Shown: piece by piece, positions 1 through 11,184 of the stretch
How the letters are laid out: each line of letters opens with the position of its first letter
Numbering within the stretch: the first letter of the stretch is position 1
Assembly (NCBI GenBank): GCA_027604185.1
Contig: JADGKB010000001.1
Coordinates: 1-64,000 of the forward strand
Source: Boothiomyces macroporosus
Taxonomy: Eukaryota; Chytridiomycota; Chytridiomycetes; Rhizophydiales; Terramycetaceae
Length of the DNA: 64,000 bases
Direction of reading: 5' to 3'
Position numbers and translations under genes: made by a program
Notes under the pieces: model-generated
Databases searched by the model: none
The model's input: only the letters and a program-made list of their open reading frames with translations
Told to the model about the DNA's origin: nothing

Positions 1-477
1 TCATCCCAAGGACACCCGTTGTCTTTGAGCCATTTTAGGATATCCAAATTATAGCGGTTTCAAACATTTAATGTCTTTGAGCCATTTCATAATCTCCCAA
101 TCTCGTCTATCTGCAGCCATTTCAAAGGTCGAAACAGTTATTCAACCAAAGCCATTCCAAATTATCCATATTCCCATATCTTACTTTGGCAGATTCAAAC
201 GTACATTCACTCCAAGGACACCATTTTCCTTCATAACTTGCAAATCTCCATGTTTTGCTCAGCTACTAAATGTCCATGAAGAGCAAGTATCTCCATTCTT
301 TTTGAGATATTTCATCAGCGCCAAATTTCCAGTGGCAGCTGCTTTCATCATTGAATAATATCCTGTTTTTTTCTTTGCGAGTTCACTTTGCAATTGTCTT
401 GTATTTTGCAGAGTATCGTCATCGCATAGTAACCAAATCCTATCCCATATTTCTATTGGTAAGCTTTGTTTCTGCAT
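1..477 (-). pseudogene. Decayed F-box/ankyrin-repeat gene (runs off the window)
   Basis: The minus strand opens with an ATG at 477 and an F-box-like helix (LPIEIWDRIWLLCDDD), followed by one ankyrin-like unit (AAATGNLALMKYLKKNG). An in-frame TGA follows near 259. Beyond it, further ankyrin units of the LKWLKDNGCPW type are recognisable in different frames, for example EIMKWLKD near 70-110 and LDILKWLKDNGCPWD at 5-45. They are separated by stops and single-base shifts. No 20-nt intron of the local type explains the breaks, so I read this as a pseudogene. F-box plus ankyrin proteins are usually ubiquitin-ligase adaptors. The 3' end lies outside the window. Confidence 0.6.
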
Positions 478-681
478 TTTTTGTTGGGAAAGAATGTGTC
501 AGTCACATTATAGACTTGAACAAAAATTGGTTTATTATCTTTGAATGTAAATTGTCCCCTCTACAGCATTAGAATATTCCTGCAAGATTTGAATCCCAAT
601 CCATTTGTTTCCACTATTCCCATTAAATTCTACTTTTTTGTAATGCTTTTTTTGAAAAAAGCTTTTTTTGATCTCTATACA

Positions 682-2875
682 ATGTTGACCGCAGATATAA
701 TGGATCCAGCAAAAGTGATTACGGATCCTTCTTTTGAAGACGGAATCCCAGTATTTAAACCGCAGTATGAAGAATTCAAGGATTTTCACAAGTATGTGAA
801 GCAAATTGAACACTACGGATACAAATCAGGAATCTTGAAAATAGTTCCCCCAAAAGAATGGCTGGAGAGAAACTACACCAGTTTGGAAACATTGAAAGAA
901 ATCAAAATATCCAAACCGATTAACCAAACATTCAATTGTGGTGGTTTACCAGCTGGTTGTCAACGGCAATTCAATGTGGAAATGAGAAAGAACTTTAGCG
1001 TTGAAGAATGGCATCAGCTTAGCGAGACTGTTTGTGCTCCACCAGTATTATTGGAAAATGGAAAGATGGCACTGCAAAAGATAAAGAAACAAGTAGATCA
1101 AGATTCTGTGGAAAAAGTTTGTCCAATTATTGACCAGTTTGGGGTAGAAATACCTCAATATATTCATACTCCACCTTCCAGACTTTCTCCAGAGTATCTA
1201 GCTGCTCTGGAACGATTCTATTGGAGAAATGTCTCTTTTCAAACCACAATGTATGGTGCAGATATGCCTGGATCAATATTCACAAATGAAAAAGACAACA
1301 TGTGGAATATATCAAGACTAGAGTCTCTTTTATCAACAATTAAAACTAAAATTCCTGGAGTAAATACGCCGTATCTATACTTTGGACTCTATAAAGCAAC
1401 ATTTGCCTGGCACGTTGAAGATATGGACTTGTTTTCAATCAACTATATTCATTTTGGCGCTCCAAAGCAATGGTATGTTATTCCTCAGGATCACAAGCAA
1501 AAGTTTGAACGATTTGCTCATAGTCTGTTCTTTGATGAAGCAAAGCAGTGTGCCGAATTTCTTCGTCATAAAACATCAGTAATTTCTCCAACTTTGCTTG
1601 AAAAGCAAGGTATAAAAGTGAGCAAGATTGTTCAGTATGCAAATGAATTTATCATCACTTTTCCAGATGGATACCATCAAGGGTATAATACAGGGTTCAA
1701 TTGCGCTGAAAGTGTCAATTTTGCTCTTGAAAGTTGGATTCCTTATGGGAGGAAAGCACACTTTTGTACGTGTATAGACGACAGTGTATCTTTAGATGTA
1801 AATGCACTCTTTGGATCTGATCCAGATGCACCTGTAAAGCCAGCAAAAGAAAAAAAGCAAAGGAGATTACCAAAGAAAAAGGCAAGTTTATTCTAATTTA
1901 GTGTTATCTATGTCCTCTGGGAGAAATGCCTGCTTTTCCCCTGTATGAAACTGATATTCAGGGAGTTTTTTGCCATTACGAATGCGGGTTCTATATTCCC
2001 GAGACTTGGACGGAAATTGACGATTCAAGCCCAGACGAAAGTAAACCGGACGTTGCTGATCAGATTCCGAAAGAAATGGATCCTTCAATTACTAATATTG
2101 AATGTGATAGCAACACGGATAATGTGTCTAAAGAACAGGGTGATCCAAATAACCTGGAATGGATATATCAGGAATCACTAAAATTAGAAGAAATGGAGAT
2201 TGTGAAACTAAAAAGAGAGTTTGTGGAAAAGAATGGAAAGATAATGGGAACAGAACTGATTCCAAAAGACCGATGGCGTTTAAGGTGCAGCTACTGTGCA
2301 TATACTGGACCAGCGGATAACAACCTTGGTGCTTGTATTCAGTGCACAAAAGGGAAATGTTTAACTGCGTACCATGTCTCGTGCGCAATAAAGAAAAAGA
2401 TATTCTTGCAAATGCAAGATGGAATACTGGAAACATTCTGTCAAAAGCATGATCCAGTCAATGTCCAAGAGCAGAAATTGCTGAAAAAGCAACAAAAAGA
2501 ACGCGAATATATCGAAACTTTAACAGTGGGGAAATCCGTGTCTGCTAAAATTGGTGGATCGATTTATGCCGGATCAATTACTGCTTTAGTAGCAAGCCAT
2601 GGTGGCTGTATGGTACTATATGAAGGATCGTAAATATCTTTAACAATAGTCAAGAACCACAATTCACGAAATGGGAATATTTAAAGATCAAGGAAGTAAA
2701 AGTAGTTGAAAAAAGGAAAAGGGTTCCTGTTTACACTGATACTAAACCCAGAAAGAAAAAACTGGTGGAGAAATTAGTTGAAGCTGAATGTGTAACCTTT
2801 CCTATTGGAAATAACGATTCCTCTCTAGAGCTTCCACGTGTATCTCTAGAGCCCTCAGCCAATCAGATATTGTAA
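682..2875 (+). CDS. KDM4: JmjN/JmjC histone demethylase with extended PHD (KDM4/JMJD2 type)
   Basis: This is an Fe(II)/2-oxoglutarate-dependent lysine demethylase acting on histone H3 in the nucleus. Exons are 682-1881, 1902-2629 and 2650-2875 (717 aa). JmjN lies near residues 14-60 (PVFKPQYEEFKDFHKY). JmjC carries the iron ligands H244 and E246 (WHVED) and H332 (GYHQGYNTG). The 88-residue spacing matches KDM4 enzymes. Exon 2 opens an extended PHD module (CYLCPLGEMPAFP, CHYECGFYIPETW, later CSYC...CTKGKC...YHVSCA) followed by a short Tudor-like stretch. Intron 1 is a 20-nt GC-AG intron and intron 2 is GTAAATATCTTTAACAATAG. ATGs at 541 and 643 are in frame but precede the family's usual start, so 682 is chosen; 700 is possible. 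Joining the exons restores the PHD exactly. Confidence 0.9.
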
Positions 2876-3430
2876 TTTGTCAAACTTTGAAACTTTCCTG
2901 TAATTCACTTAATACATTTAATACGTTAAAAGTATGTCGGTTCAAAGCACAACTCCAAATTTTGTACCAGTTGATATGAGTTCGTAGTCGTCACCACGTT
3001 GAGAGTTTAACAAGTTAAATTTCATATTTTGATCAATGTTTATTAAGCAAAAGAGCGATCTATTTATACCAAGTATATGAGTCACACATAAGGTAATAAT
3101 ATATCCTAGAGCATTCCAATCACATCTTAGAATAATGTTGAACATTCTCAACATTGCGATTGTCACATGACACCATTCCAACTATATGAGGTTTCATTTC
3201 TGTTTTTCAGAGTTGTGTAACCATGTGCCATATCAAGATGAACTAGAAAAACATTTTGCAAGGCGACAAACTGCTGCAAGTCGTGGATACATCAATTCCA
3301 ACCATAGAGACCTGATACCGAGCATTTCTATGCCCTCGGTTGACTATAAAACCTTCCATCTTTGAACACCGCCTATTGTGTTTCAAAGGCTTTGATTAAA
3401 GATCCCGACATCCCCAAAAGTTCTCTCCAA
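2876..3430. other. Intergenic, 555 bp
   Basis: I see no conserved gene here. A short ORF starts at 2934 and ends after 18 codons. A minus-strand ORF at 2942-3181 resembles nothing and has no intron signals. The stretch probably holds the 3' end of the demethylase gene and the promoter of the next gene. Confidence 0.5.
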
Positions 3431-5600
3431 ATGAAGTCAACAGAGCTGATCGGCAGTAATGAATCGTTAAAGACTGTGAATCTAATCACTCCCGAGATGG
3501 AATCCATGCGAATGGTAACATAGTTTAATACAGGATGTATTGGAGCTGGATAAACTCACTTGCCAATTCACACTCAAGATGAATGAGGAAATAAAGAATT
3601 TGGAATCAGCAAATAAAGATTCCAAACGATCCAGCAAGCAACGAATGTCAAAGTCAATAGGTAACTATAGTTAATCTAGAAACTCGAAAGAATGCCACCA
3701 TTGTTATGGATGAGCTGTACATTTATCTAAGGAGCATGCGAGAGCTGACTCTAACAATGAGAAATGCAGAGTTGGAAATCTTGCATTCAATACTAGATCC
3801 AAGCCATTACGGCCAGATTCCTCAAGAAATTGTCGATATGCATCGGGTTGAATATGATATTGAAGTGACAGTGCAAGGAATGGAAGCCCAACTCAAACTG
3901 CACACTTCTAAAAGAGAAGAATTGCTCAGACAAAAGACTAATGTGTCAAGTACTGTTTGCTAATGGTAGAAATTGATGGGGAAATATTTAATCTCAAGCA
4001 TGAAACGGTCAAAGCCATGTTGGATTTCAAAGCAGTTGCTCTAGAGTTGAACAAGGTTGAAATTGGGTGGGCCATTCAATGTATTGAATTCTTTACCAAA
4101 AAAGTAACGTCTGGTTAATCTCAGCCAATACAGTCACATGGATATCATGATGGAATGCGCACTCTGACCGATACTGCTGTCCTGCAACCTGATCCTCAGC
4201 CCTTAATGGAAGAAGTGGTGTTCAAAATGCCAAAGCTTTTGAAAAAGGGTACTCTCTCTTCAAACTCTCTAAAGACAGAAAAGCTAAATCCAGGCAATAT
4301 CACTCTACCAGACATAATTGAAGAACATCTAGAAAGCGATATCAAAGAAACCAATTCTGTAACGGAAAATGAAATTGCACCTATTCTTCCTCCTTTTAGA
4401 GAAAACAGCTTTGTTAAAGACACGAATACACTTGCCAACACTCACAATGGTCCTAAAATCAATGCTGAAACAGAAACAGTGGATCGTGTTCAATATGATG
4501 CTAATGATAACGCAAAGACCGAGCCACTAGTTCTAAAAAAAGAAATCATTAAACGATATCCAAACGGTGTTCCAAGAAATGTCCATGTAAGGGCAATGAA
4601 GGAAAGAAATCAATTAGTAGACATGGTATTAAACAGCAAAGTTGACCGAGATAGATTTGTAGAAAAATGGGAACTGGTACATGCAAATGGTGAGATTGGA
4701 AACTTGAAATCTACAATCAGTAAATTACTAAAAACTGTCAATGACCAACAAGAGCTATTGAAAACAAAAGAAGATGAAAATCAATGTTTGAAAAAGCAAC
4801 TAGAAGATTCGAAAAGAGATTTTAATGTTCAGCAAGAACTTGAACAGAATTTGGAAGCTGAAAACAAAGAGTTGAAAAAGACAAACTCTGAACTCAAAGA
4901 AAATCAAACAAGATTGTCATCAGAGGTTGAAACACTGAAAATAGAGATTTCTCAATCGGAATCAAACAACATAATGTCGTTGCAAGAAGTTGAAAAGCTA
5001 AAGACTAATTTAATGGCAACACAGACAATGTTGGCTACGGTGCAGTCAAAACTAGTTGAATCAGCGCACTATATGACAGAAAACAAAGATTTAAAAGTAG
5101 AAAATCAAGTATTAGGGTTAGAGATGGAAAGACTAGCCAATATAGAGAAATCAAGAAATGATTTAGTATTTGAAAACCAAGCTCTAAGAAACAAGCTGGA
5201 ATCAAATGAGCATAAAGAATTTATACAACAAGAATTTAGAATAGAAAAACCTAGAGAATTTCCTGATGGTATCCCAAAAAAAGAGTACGAGAGGGCAATA
5301 GAAGAACGAAACAGACTAGTAGAAATGTGCAAATTATTGTCCATCAACTTGCTTGAAAACGGGGTTGAAGAAATGTATATTACAGTTGCGAAAAAAGTAG
5401 GAGGGATTAAACAACGATTAGCATACTCGGATAAACAGAATGGACGGTTGAGAAATGAAATATTGCAGTTGAAGCAAGAAATTGAACGGTTGCGCTGTCT
5501 CCCACTATCCCCAATGCCGTCTGAATATGAATCTGAAGTTTCTGAAGAGTTTGTGTGGTTGAGTCAGCTGGAATCAATAATTGCATCTGATGCATTTTGA
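3431..5600 (+). CDS. Helical (BAR-like) N-domain plus long coiled coil, paralog A
   Basis: Function is unknown. Exons are 3431-3514, 3534-3660, 3680-3949, 3970-4103 and 4125-5600 (696 aa), with introns of 19, 19, 20 and 21 nt. Residues about 20-205 form an all-helical domain that aligns with the N-terminal domains of the genes at 31367-33882 and 38281-40778 and resembles BAR-type membrane-curvature domains in pattern. A coiled coil follows. Two copies of a signature are present: YPNGVPRNVHVRAMKERNQL and FPDGIPKKEYERAIEERNRL, the second followed by LLENGVEEMYITVAKKV. Intron phases 0,1,1,0 equal those of paralog C, supporting common descent. The stop codon overlaps AATAAA. The name BAR-like is inference. 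Confidence 0.75.
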
Positions 5601-5728
5601 ATAAAGATTTGAACCATGTTTTTAATCTAGTTTTTGTGTAGAGAGATATTTCTAAAGAAATGGGATGATTAGAATGAATTCCAAGAATAACTACTCAAAG
5701 AACTAGAATTCCGACTTTTTTGTAAATA

Positions 5729-6538
5729 ATGTCATTTTTCACAGATTCGCGTTTGAATGAAATATCCCAATACTATGGCATCCCAGTAGTGTTAGGCACT
5801 ATAGGAATGTTTAGCAACTTGTACTTTCTTCAAATCCATAAAACAAAACTCTTACTGATGCATTGGTTGTATATTGCAGCCTCTATAACAGTTATTCTTT
5901 TGAATTTGACAGGACTGTTGCTGTATTTTACTCAAAGTATTTTGCTATTGATTGTAATCACAATATTCACAACTATATTCCCATTATTGCAATTCTTTAC
6001 ATTGATTGAACTAATCAGGATATTTCAACCGATATCCCATTTAACAAACAGGACGCTATTAGTTTTACGCGTTATTGCCATAGTGGAAGAGATAGTATTT
6101 CAAATTAATAGGTACTACAACATATTTTCTGCTCCCCTATCATGGTACAGTGTCGTCTCATTTATCCATGGATTATATCTCCTCTTGTTCTTTGTGATTA
6201 CGATCTTCCTCATGTACTATTGGCTATTCAAATATCAGACTAGGAAATCGAATCCTAAAGAATTGCAATTCATAAAGCAAAAGTACAATCAGGGCAAAAC
6301 CATTCTATTTCTATTCTTGGTACTATTACTATATTTTGCAGCTGTTCAGTATTGCCAGACATTCATAACAGACAAGATTGTTGGGATAAAATTCTATTTG
6401 GCGTTCAACCAAATTATACCAGTTGCTTATTATATCTACATGAAATTGTACTTGCTATTGATTGATATTTTCGTAAAGGATGACTATCACCAAGTATTGG
6501 AAAAGCGGCGAAGCGTCCAAACCACAAGACCTGGTTGA
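5729..6538 (+). CDS. Polytopic membrane protein, about 7 TM
   Basis: This is an intronless 269-aa ORF with roughly seven hydrophobic segments: residues about 14-34, 40-65, 67-95, 105-120, 140-165, 190-210 and 220-250. Loops are short, and the Arg/Lys-rich tail ends RRSVQTTRPG. The size and the seven segments recall seven-transmembrane receptors, but I see no DRY, NPxxY or other diagnostic motif, so I do not assign it to a receptor family. It lies 128 bp downstream of paralog A. AATAAA begins at the last base of the stop codon. The start is the first ATG of the ORF. Cellular location is inferred from hydrophobicity only. Confidence 0.65.
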   Translation: MSFFTDSRLNEISQYYGIPVVLGTIGMFSNLYFLQIHKTKLLLMHWLYIAASITVILLNLTGLLLYFTQSILLLIVITIFTTIFPLLQFFTLIELIRIFQPISHLTNRTLLVLRVIAIVEEIVFQINRYYNIFSAPLSWYSVVSFIHGLYLLLFFVITIFLMYYWLFKYQTRKSNPKELQFIKQKYNQGKTILFLFLVLLLYFAAVQYCQTFITDKIVGIKFYLAFNQIIPVAYYIYMKLYLLLIDIFVKDDYHQVLEKRRSVQTTRPG

Positions 6539-6574
6539 ATAAAGACTTTATTTTTGAATATTTTTTTTCTGGAA

Positions 6575-7288
6575 ATGAATCAATTGAACTTGTTGAAGAA
6601 TGAATTCAAACATTTCATGTCTGGGATTTTGGCAATTGGAAAACAAACCGGAACTACATTGGGACACTGGGTTAATGTTCGAGAGACTGGTTTAGTTTCA
6701 GGTAGCTTGAATTTAAAACAGAAAGACGAATTATCAGAAATGTTATCCGCAACAAACAAGACTTGATTAAATTTGTACCTGGAGTCTGTTATATAGTGCT
6801 ACCAATGACTATCCCAACTCTTCCGTTTGTATTTAGGGTATTCCCAAACTTTTTACCTTCAACTCTGTATTCACCAAACTTGTTAAAGATTAAATTGGAT
6901 ATTCTGATGAAAAAGAGAAAGCCGTTAAACGATCCTACTGACTTGGAGATTGCCAAGTACCTAGGAATGCCACTCCCATTTCTATTCACAAAAGCAAGAT
7001 TATATCAAAGATTTGATTGGCTTTTAAAGGATGATTTGTTGCTACAGGAATTTGGAGTTAAACGATTAACTGAATATGAGTTGGTGGAAGCTTTAGAGGA
7101 ACGAGGTAAGATTTGTTAATCAAGGGTTCAAGCAAGTTTATCCTGAAAATGAAGATTACACTAAACAAAGAAAAGATTTAATCAAGTATCTCTCTTTGAG
7201 TAATCAGACTGCAAGACAGTACAAGAAAACTCCTCAAGATATTTACACAATTGGGAAAATCTTGGTTACCAAAGTGTCAAACATGTAA
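6575..7288 (+). CDS. LETM1-domain protein (mitochondrial inner membrane)
   Basis: LETM1-family proteins sit in the mitochondrial inner membrane, affect K+/H+ or Ca2+ exchange and bind the mitoribosome. Exons are 6575-6701, 6722-7105 and 7125-7288 (224 aa). Removing the 20-nt intron GTAGCTTGAATTTAAAACAG joins VSERRIIRNVIRNKQDLIKF to a hydrophobic segment (VCYIVLPMTIPTLPFVF) and FPNFLPS, the classic LETM1 core. The ribosome-binding-like helices follow (LGMPLPFLFTKARLYQRF, then LTEYELVEALEERGF). The protein is much shorter than LETM1 itself, closer to LETMD1-size members. No clear mitochondrial presequence is visible, so the N-terminus could be incomplete. The second intron, 19 nt, restores EERGFKQVYPENE. 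Confidence 0.8.
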
Positions 7289-7351
7289 GCATTAAAGTCT
7301 ATTATTGGTATCATTTTTAAAAGATTTTGTATTGCTGTAAGATAAATGATG

Positions 7352-7598
7352 CTTGATTGCCTTATCAAGTGACTCAATTAGAGAAAGATCCTTAATTGCC
7401 TTATCAAGTGAATAAATTAGAGAAAGATCCTTAATTGCCTTATCAAGTGAATCGATTAGAGAAAGATCCTTAATTGCTTTATCAAGTGAATCAATTAAAG
7501 AAAGATCCTTGATTGCCTTATCAAGTGACTCAATTAGAGAAAGATCCTTAATTGCTTTATCAAGTGACTCAATTAGAGAAAGATCCTTAATTGCTTTT
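7352..7598. repeat. 39-bp tandem array, about 6 units
   Basis: Near-identical 39-bp units contain the core TTGCCTTATCAAGTGA. Read on the minus strand they are open in every unit and encode about 13 residues (SLIDSLDKAIKDL). The frame equals that of TRAPPC2L directly after its stop codon. On the plus strand one unit contains a stop. The last unit has an extra base next to the TRAPPC2L stop. The array lies between two convergent genes. Confidence 0.85.
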
Positions 7599-7600
7599 AT

Positions 7601-8072
7601 TTAGTGAATCAATTTGACCAAGAAATACCTAAATGAGATAAACAAACCTAAAATTAATGATCCGTAAACCTTATTTGTAATCATTTGATTCAAAGTTTGA
7701 TCCCAGAACGTGTTACAAGACAAATTAGTAAACCAATCATGGATCTGCTTAAATATTTGTTTGATTTCCAAATCTTTTAATGTCTCATCCTTGTTTGTAA
7801 CCATAATAATAAACTTGTGCTTTGTATTGGTAACGTATCCGAAAACCGATAAATCTTCTATTGATAATAGTAACCCTGGATTAGGAGGATAAACCTAAGT
7901 ACAAGTCTTGTTTCTTGTCTGCCAATCGTTCTTCAAAAATGTCGATACAGGTATGCGAAACAAAGTGATACTTTAATGGATCTGATTGGTTGAATATCTT
8001 GATTAGCAGCGGGTTATTCTTGTTAGCGAATTATACTTCTTTTCCAATGATGCTTATTGCTTCTATGAACAT
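7601..8072 (-). CDS. TRAPPC2L: TRAPP subunit 2-like (TRAPPC2L/Tca17)
   Basis: This is a longin-fold subunit of TRAPP complexes, which act as guanine nucleotide exchange factors in ER-Golgi traffic. Exons in coding order are 8072-8037, 8018-7895 and 7875-7601, with introns of 18 and 19 nt (144 aa). Splicing gives IGKENNPLLIKIF, LKYHFVSHTCIDIFEERL, DLYLGLLLSIEDLSVFGYVT and FKQIHDWFTNLSCNTFWD, matching TRAPPC2L along its full length. The C-terminus is less certain: a further 22-nt intron (GTTTAC...TTTTAG near 7650) would swap the hydrophobic tail for a shorter one. The TAA stop is followed at once by ATAAAA, giving an overlapping AATAAA. Confidence 0.85.
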
Positions 8073-8317
8073 TAGAGATTTGGAGATTGAAAAAATAGAG
8101 TTTAATTCGTTTTTCAGTTGTGCGATATATTCACAGACTGATGGATCTTTAATTTATTGGTTAGCGGATTAACATTAACTTGCAATAGAGTTGAAGAACT
8201 GAAATACTGTAAAGTAGGAACTGATAGTCAATTATGGTTAAAAGCCTCCATCTAATCTGGAACTTTTATGGCAAGTATTCAACAGCTAATCATCAATTGC
8301 AATCTCATAATACCACT

Positions 8318-8929
8318 TTATTTGAATTTGAATAACCGAAACTTTTGCTTTTTAACCTCCTGCTTTTCCAAACCAACCAGCAGCTCTTTGATTTCTAAAA
8401 GACAGTCAAGATTGATTTCATAGTTGTTATTCCATTCTTGAACTCTTGATCTGATATGATTTAATAAATGTCTGTTTTTGTCATTATTGTATTGTGGGTT
8501 GTCGAATATTTCTACAAGCAGGTTTGTGTACTGGATGAGTTCTTGGTATCTTGGGTTACCAGATGTGTTGATGTACTGTTGTCTGGTTTTACAGTAAAAT
8601 TCTTTGATAGGATCTTTGAGTTCTGGTAGTTTGAATTTAGAATCTTTTCTAGGTAGTGTGCACAGCGACTCGGTTCTTTTAATCGGTGCTGATCTCGCTA
8701 CTTCTTTTCTGGAAAGAGAATGATAGATAGTTGGGTTTTTGTTTGGGAATTCTGGGGATGGGGATCTTGAATTTGTAGGAGTGGAATCTCTTGAATTGGT
8801 CGATTTTGATTTTTTTGAATCAACAGCAGGGATGGAATAAATATCTACCAAGGGTTGCTGCTTCTCCTCCTTCTTGCTGGAAAAGGACATCATCCTTTTG
8901 ATTCCTCTGTCTTTGAAGACTGCAAACAT
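8318..8929 (-). CDS. Ser-rich protein with helical C-domain, unknown
   Basis: This 203-aa ORF is not recognised. Residues about 12-100 are low-complexity and Ser/Pro/Lys-rich (for example TNSRDSTPTNSRSPSPEF), probably disordered and phosphorylatable. Residues about 105-195 look like a helical bundle (FYCKTRQQYINT, LIQYTNLLVEIFDN, CLLEIKELLVGLEKQ). The tail is basic and aromatic (KKQKFRLFKFK). Internal Met residues (MMSF, residues 13-14) could be the true start. No signal peptide or membrane segment is seen. It is at least a plausible gene because the open frame is long and the composition is non-random. Confidence 0.55.
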   Translation of the reverse strand: MFAVFKDRGIKRMMSFSSKKEEKQQPLVDIYSIPAVDSKKSKSTNSRDSTPTNSRSPSPEFPNKNPTIYHSLSRKEVARSAPIKRTESLCTLPRKDSKFKLPELKDPIKEFYCKTRQQYINTSGNPRYQELIQYTNLLVEIFDNPQYNNDKNRHLLNHIRSRVQEWNNNYEINLDCLLEIKELLVGLEKQEVKKQKFRLFKFK

Positions 8930-9519
8930 GTAAATAGTATTCCTTTTCCAGCCTTTTTAAGAGGATATTTTCAAAATGAGTAATTTTGAACAACACAAAG
9001 ATCTGTGGAGCAAGCAATCAACTGAAATTTCACCGATAAAATACTCGACTCTTTGAATAGCGTTACCTGAGAATACTTGCCACTTTATCAAAGCCGTTAA
9101 AACTATATCTTTTTACCAGCAGAAAAAGCTCTAGTTTATCATATGACCTTGTTCACGATAACACGGTGCACGGTTTGTACGATATCACTAGAGACAGTAC
9201 GCGTTCAAGTGTTGAATCAACATGACTGATTAATATCGGATATTTTTTAGTCTAATGTTGTACTTATACCACTTTTACTGTTCATCAATAAAGTGATAAT
9301 TAAAGAGCGGAAATTAACTATAAATTGTCTCGTATATATGAACTTGTAAATAAACTATTCGTACTTTATCAATTATTCCGTGTCCAGTGACTAAACTCTA
9401 GGAAATTTGTGGGATGATAACAGATTTTGTTTGGAAAACAGAACTGGGTGTCGATTACAAGAGAACGCATGCAGCAGCGTTGAAAGAAACGATAAAAGTA
9501 AAAGGATTAACAATATATT
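8930..9519. other. Intergenic, 590 bp
   Basis: No supported gene. A 42-codon plus-strand ORF starts near 9414 and overlaps the end of the next gene; it resembles nothing I know. The stretch likely contains the promoter of the Ser-rich gene and the 3' end of the minus-strand membrane-protein gene. Confidence 0.45.
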
Positions 9520-11184
9520 TCAATAACCAATTAGTTTTTTAAAGTATGTAAACACCATAAATTCTTTTCCAAATTGGGTCATGGGAAAGATTGGAGCAGA
9601 CAGTAGAATCCCAAACATTAATTTGAAACATGGCCCATCAATAATAGTTTTGAAGCAGTTGTACATGTTCATCTTTTCCAATGCTCTTTTTTCTACTTGA
9701 CTCAATTCTTTGCCTCCATTCAACGACAGTGTTCTGATACACCGCCTTTTGATTATGTGAATGTACAAGGATGCAATTAGAATATTTAATCCTAGAGAAG
9801 CAAGCGTTATTGCAATGTATATCAAAACCGTCTCAAACTGGCTGTTTGTAAGTATGATATCCACTTGCCACCTGCTATTAGGTCCCCAATAAAACAGTGG
9901 AAATGTACAAAGAGCAAAAAGACAGGAAAACGCACGTTTTAGTACTGAGGTGACATAATACTCGATTCGGATAAATCTTCCCTTTTCGTCCACCATTCTT
10001 ATATATGAAGACGTACCGGACGCTATAGATTGTTCATTTAATCCATTCTTTTTTCTAATTGAAGAAAACTCTGAAAATGGCTTTAGTTCAGACATGGAGG
10101 ATTTGGGTGTCTGTGTGATTTCTGTTTGATGATTTGCTTGCTGAGTATTATCAAACTCTGACATTTGGGCGTATTTGGTTGGCTTCTTTGTGATGCCTGT
10201 ATTTTCAATAGCTGGCAGCACTGGTTTCGCTTTAGTGGGCAAGACCACTCCATCAACACCGGACATGCTTGTATCCACATCTACAGACGACAAATGTGGC
10301 TCAGCTGCTATGCGAACCTTTTTACTTTTAAAATAATGTTTTCCAAGTTTCAAGTAAAATTCCGCGGTAGTTTCTTCATAATGAAAAAGTTCGAGCAGTA
10401 TCTGCAGGTTCGAAACAAGAATTGACACGAGTGAGACATACCAATCATTAAGCTCTGAAAACAAAAACATGTAGTACATATCCATCAGCACTTCAATATC
10501 AAATTTCGCCAGCACTGATAATAGGAACACATGGTTCGAATCCAGATGAGTGGTTTGATTTCCGCATATTTTCACAGTATAGTTTGCAACATAAATCAGC
10601 CCAGGAACCAATATAAGCTCATAGCAGCACATGAAAATAATTTGAGCTACAGAGGAAGTCACATAGTTTGTAAAAAGCAGCATGATAGCCACAGTAACAA
10701 AATAGAGACCGGGTCTGAGCGCAGGAAACAGCTGTCCATAGATGAAAAACTTTTTCAGAAATCCTGGCTGATATTTGGTTTCATCCGGAATGAAATACCG
10801 ATAGTATAGGTAGGGCATTAGTATAAGATATGTTCCTCCAGAAAAGAGGGGATATAGAGGAGCTGGCCATACTCCCCCAATCATCAACAACATGACAAAA
10901 ATAATATTGAGGACTGCGTACGAACAAAAGTCAAATACATTTTTTAAAATGCTCTTGATTATCTGTTGCAAGTTATCTGGTATATCCAGTACTTCATTCG
11001 AAATGTAATCATTCCATGCAAATCCAGACGGAAGTGTTAACAGTAATATAACGAAATATTTGAATAGAAACAGGGTGTAGCACGAAGGGTAGCTTCCTGC
11101 GTCGCAATATTTTCCGACAGGCAATGCAACCAATACTGCCCAGATGCCTATTACTATTACTACCAAAGCTAGTCGAATTATCAT
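9520..11184 (-). CDS. Large polytopic membrane protein, unknown
   Basis: This intronless 554-aa ORF begins with a signal-anchor-like helix (MIIRLALVVIVIGIWAVLVA). Five or six hydrophobic segments lie in residues 1-260. A polar middle region of about 120 residues is rich in Ser, Thr and Lys. Three more hydrophobic segments follow in residues 410-545 (for example ETVLIYIAITLASLGLNILI). I do not recognise the family. The split hydrophobic-polar-hydrophobic layout suggests a cytosolic loop between two membrane domains. Function and location are not inferred further. The ORF's length and composition make it a secure gene. Confidence 0.65.
   Translation of the reverse strand: MIIRLALVVIVIGIWAVLVALPVGKYCDAGSYPSCYTLFLFKYFVILLLTLPSGFAWNDYISNEVLDIPDNLQQIIKSILKNVFDFCSYAVLNIIFVMLLMIGGVWPAPLYPLFSGGTYLILMPYLYYRYFIPDETKYQPGFLKKFFIYGQLFPALRPGLYFVTVAIMLLFTNYVTSSVAQIIFMCCYELILVPGLIYVANYTVKICGNQTTHLDSNHVFLLSVLAKFDIEVLMDMYYMFLFSELNDWYVSLVSILVSNLQILLELFHYEETTAEFYLKLGKHYFKSKKVRIAAEPHLSSVDVDTSMSGVDGVVLPTKAKPVLPAIENTGITKKPTKYAQMSEFDNTQQANHQTEITQTPKSSMSELKPFSEFSSIRKKNGLNEQSIASGTSSYIRMVDEKGRFIRIEYYVTSVLKRAFSCLFALCTFPLFYWGPNSRWQVDIILTNSQFETVLIYIAITLASLGLNILIASLYIHIIKRRCIRTLSLNGGKELSQVEKRALEKMNMYNCFKTIIDGPCFKLMFGILLSAPIFPMTQFGKEFMVFTYFKKLIGY

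Noticed and set aside
2942..3181. 79-codon minus-strand ORF upstream of paralog A
   Set aside because: It resembles nothing and paralog A starts cleanly at 3431; probably fortuitous.
10531..10560. GGTTCGAATCC string resembling a tRNA B box
   Set aside because: It lies inside the 554-aa membrane-protein gene and no A box or acceptor stem is present at the right distance.
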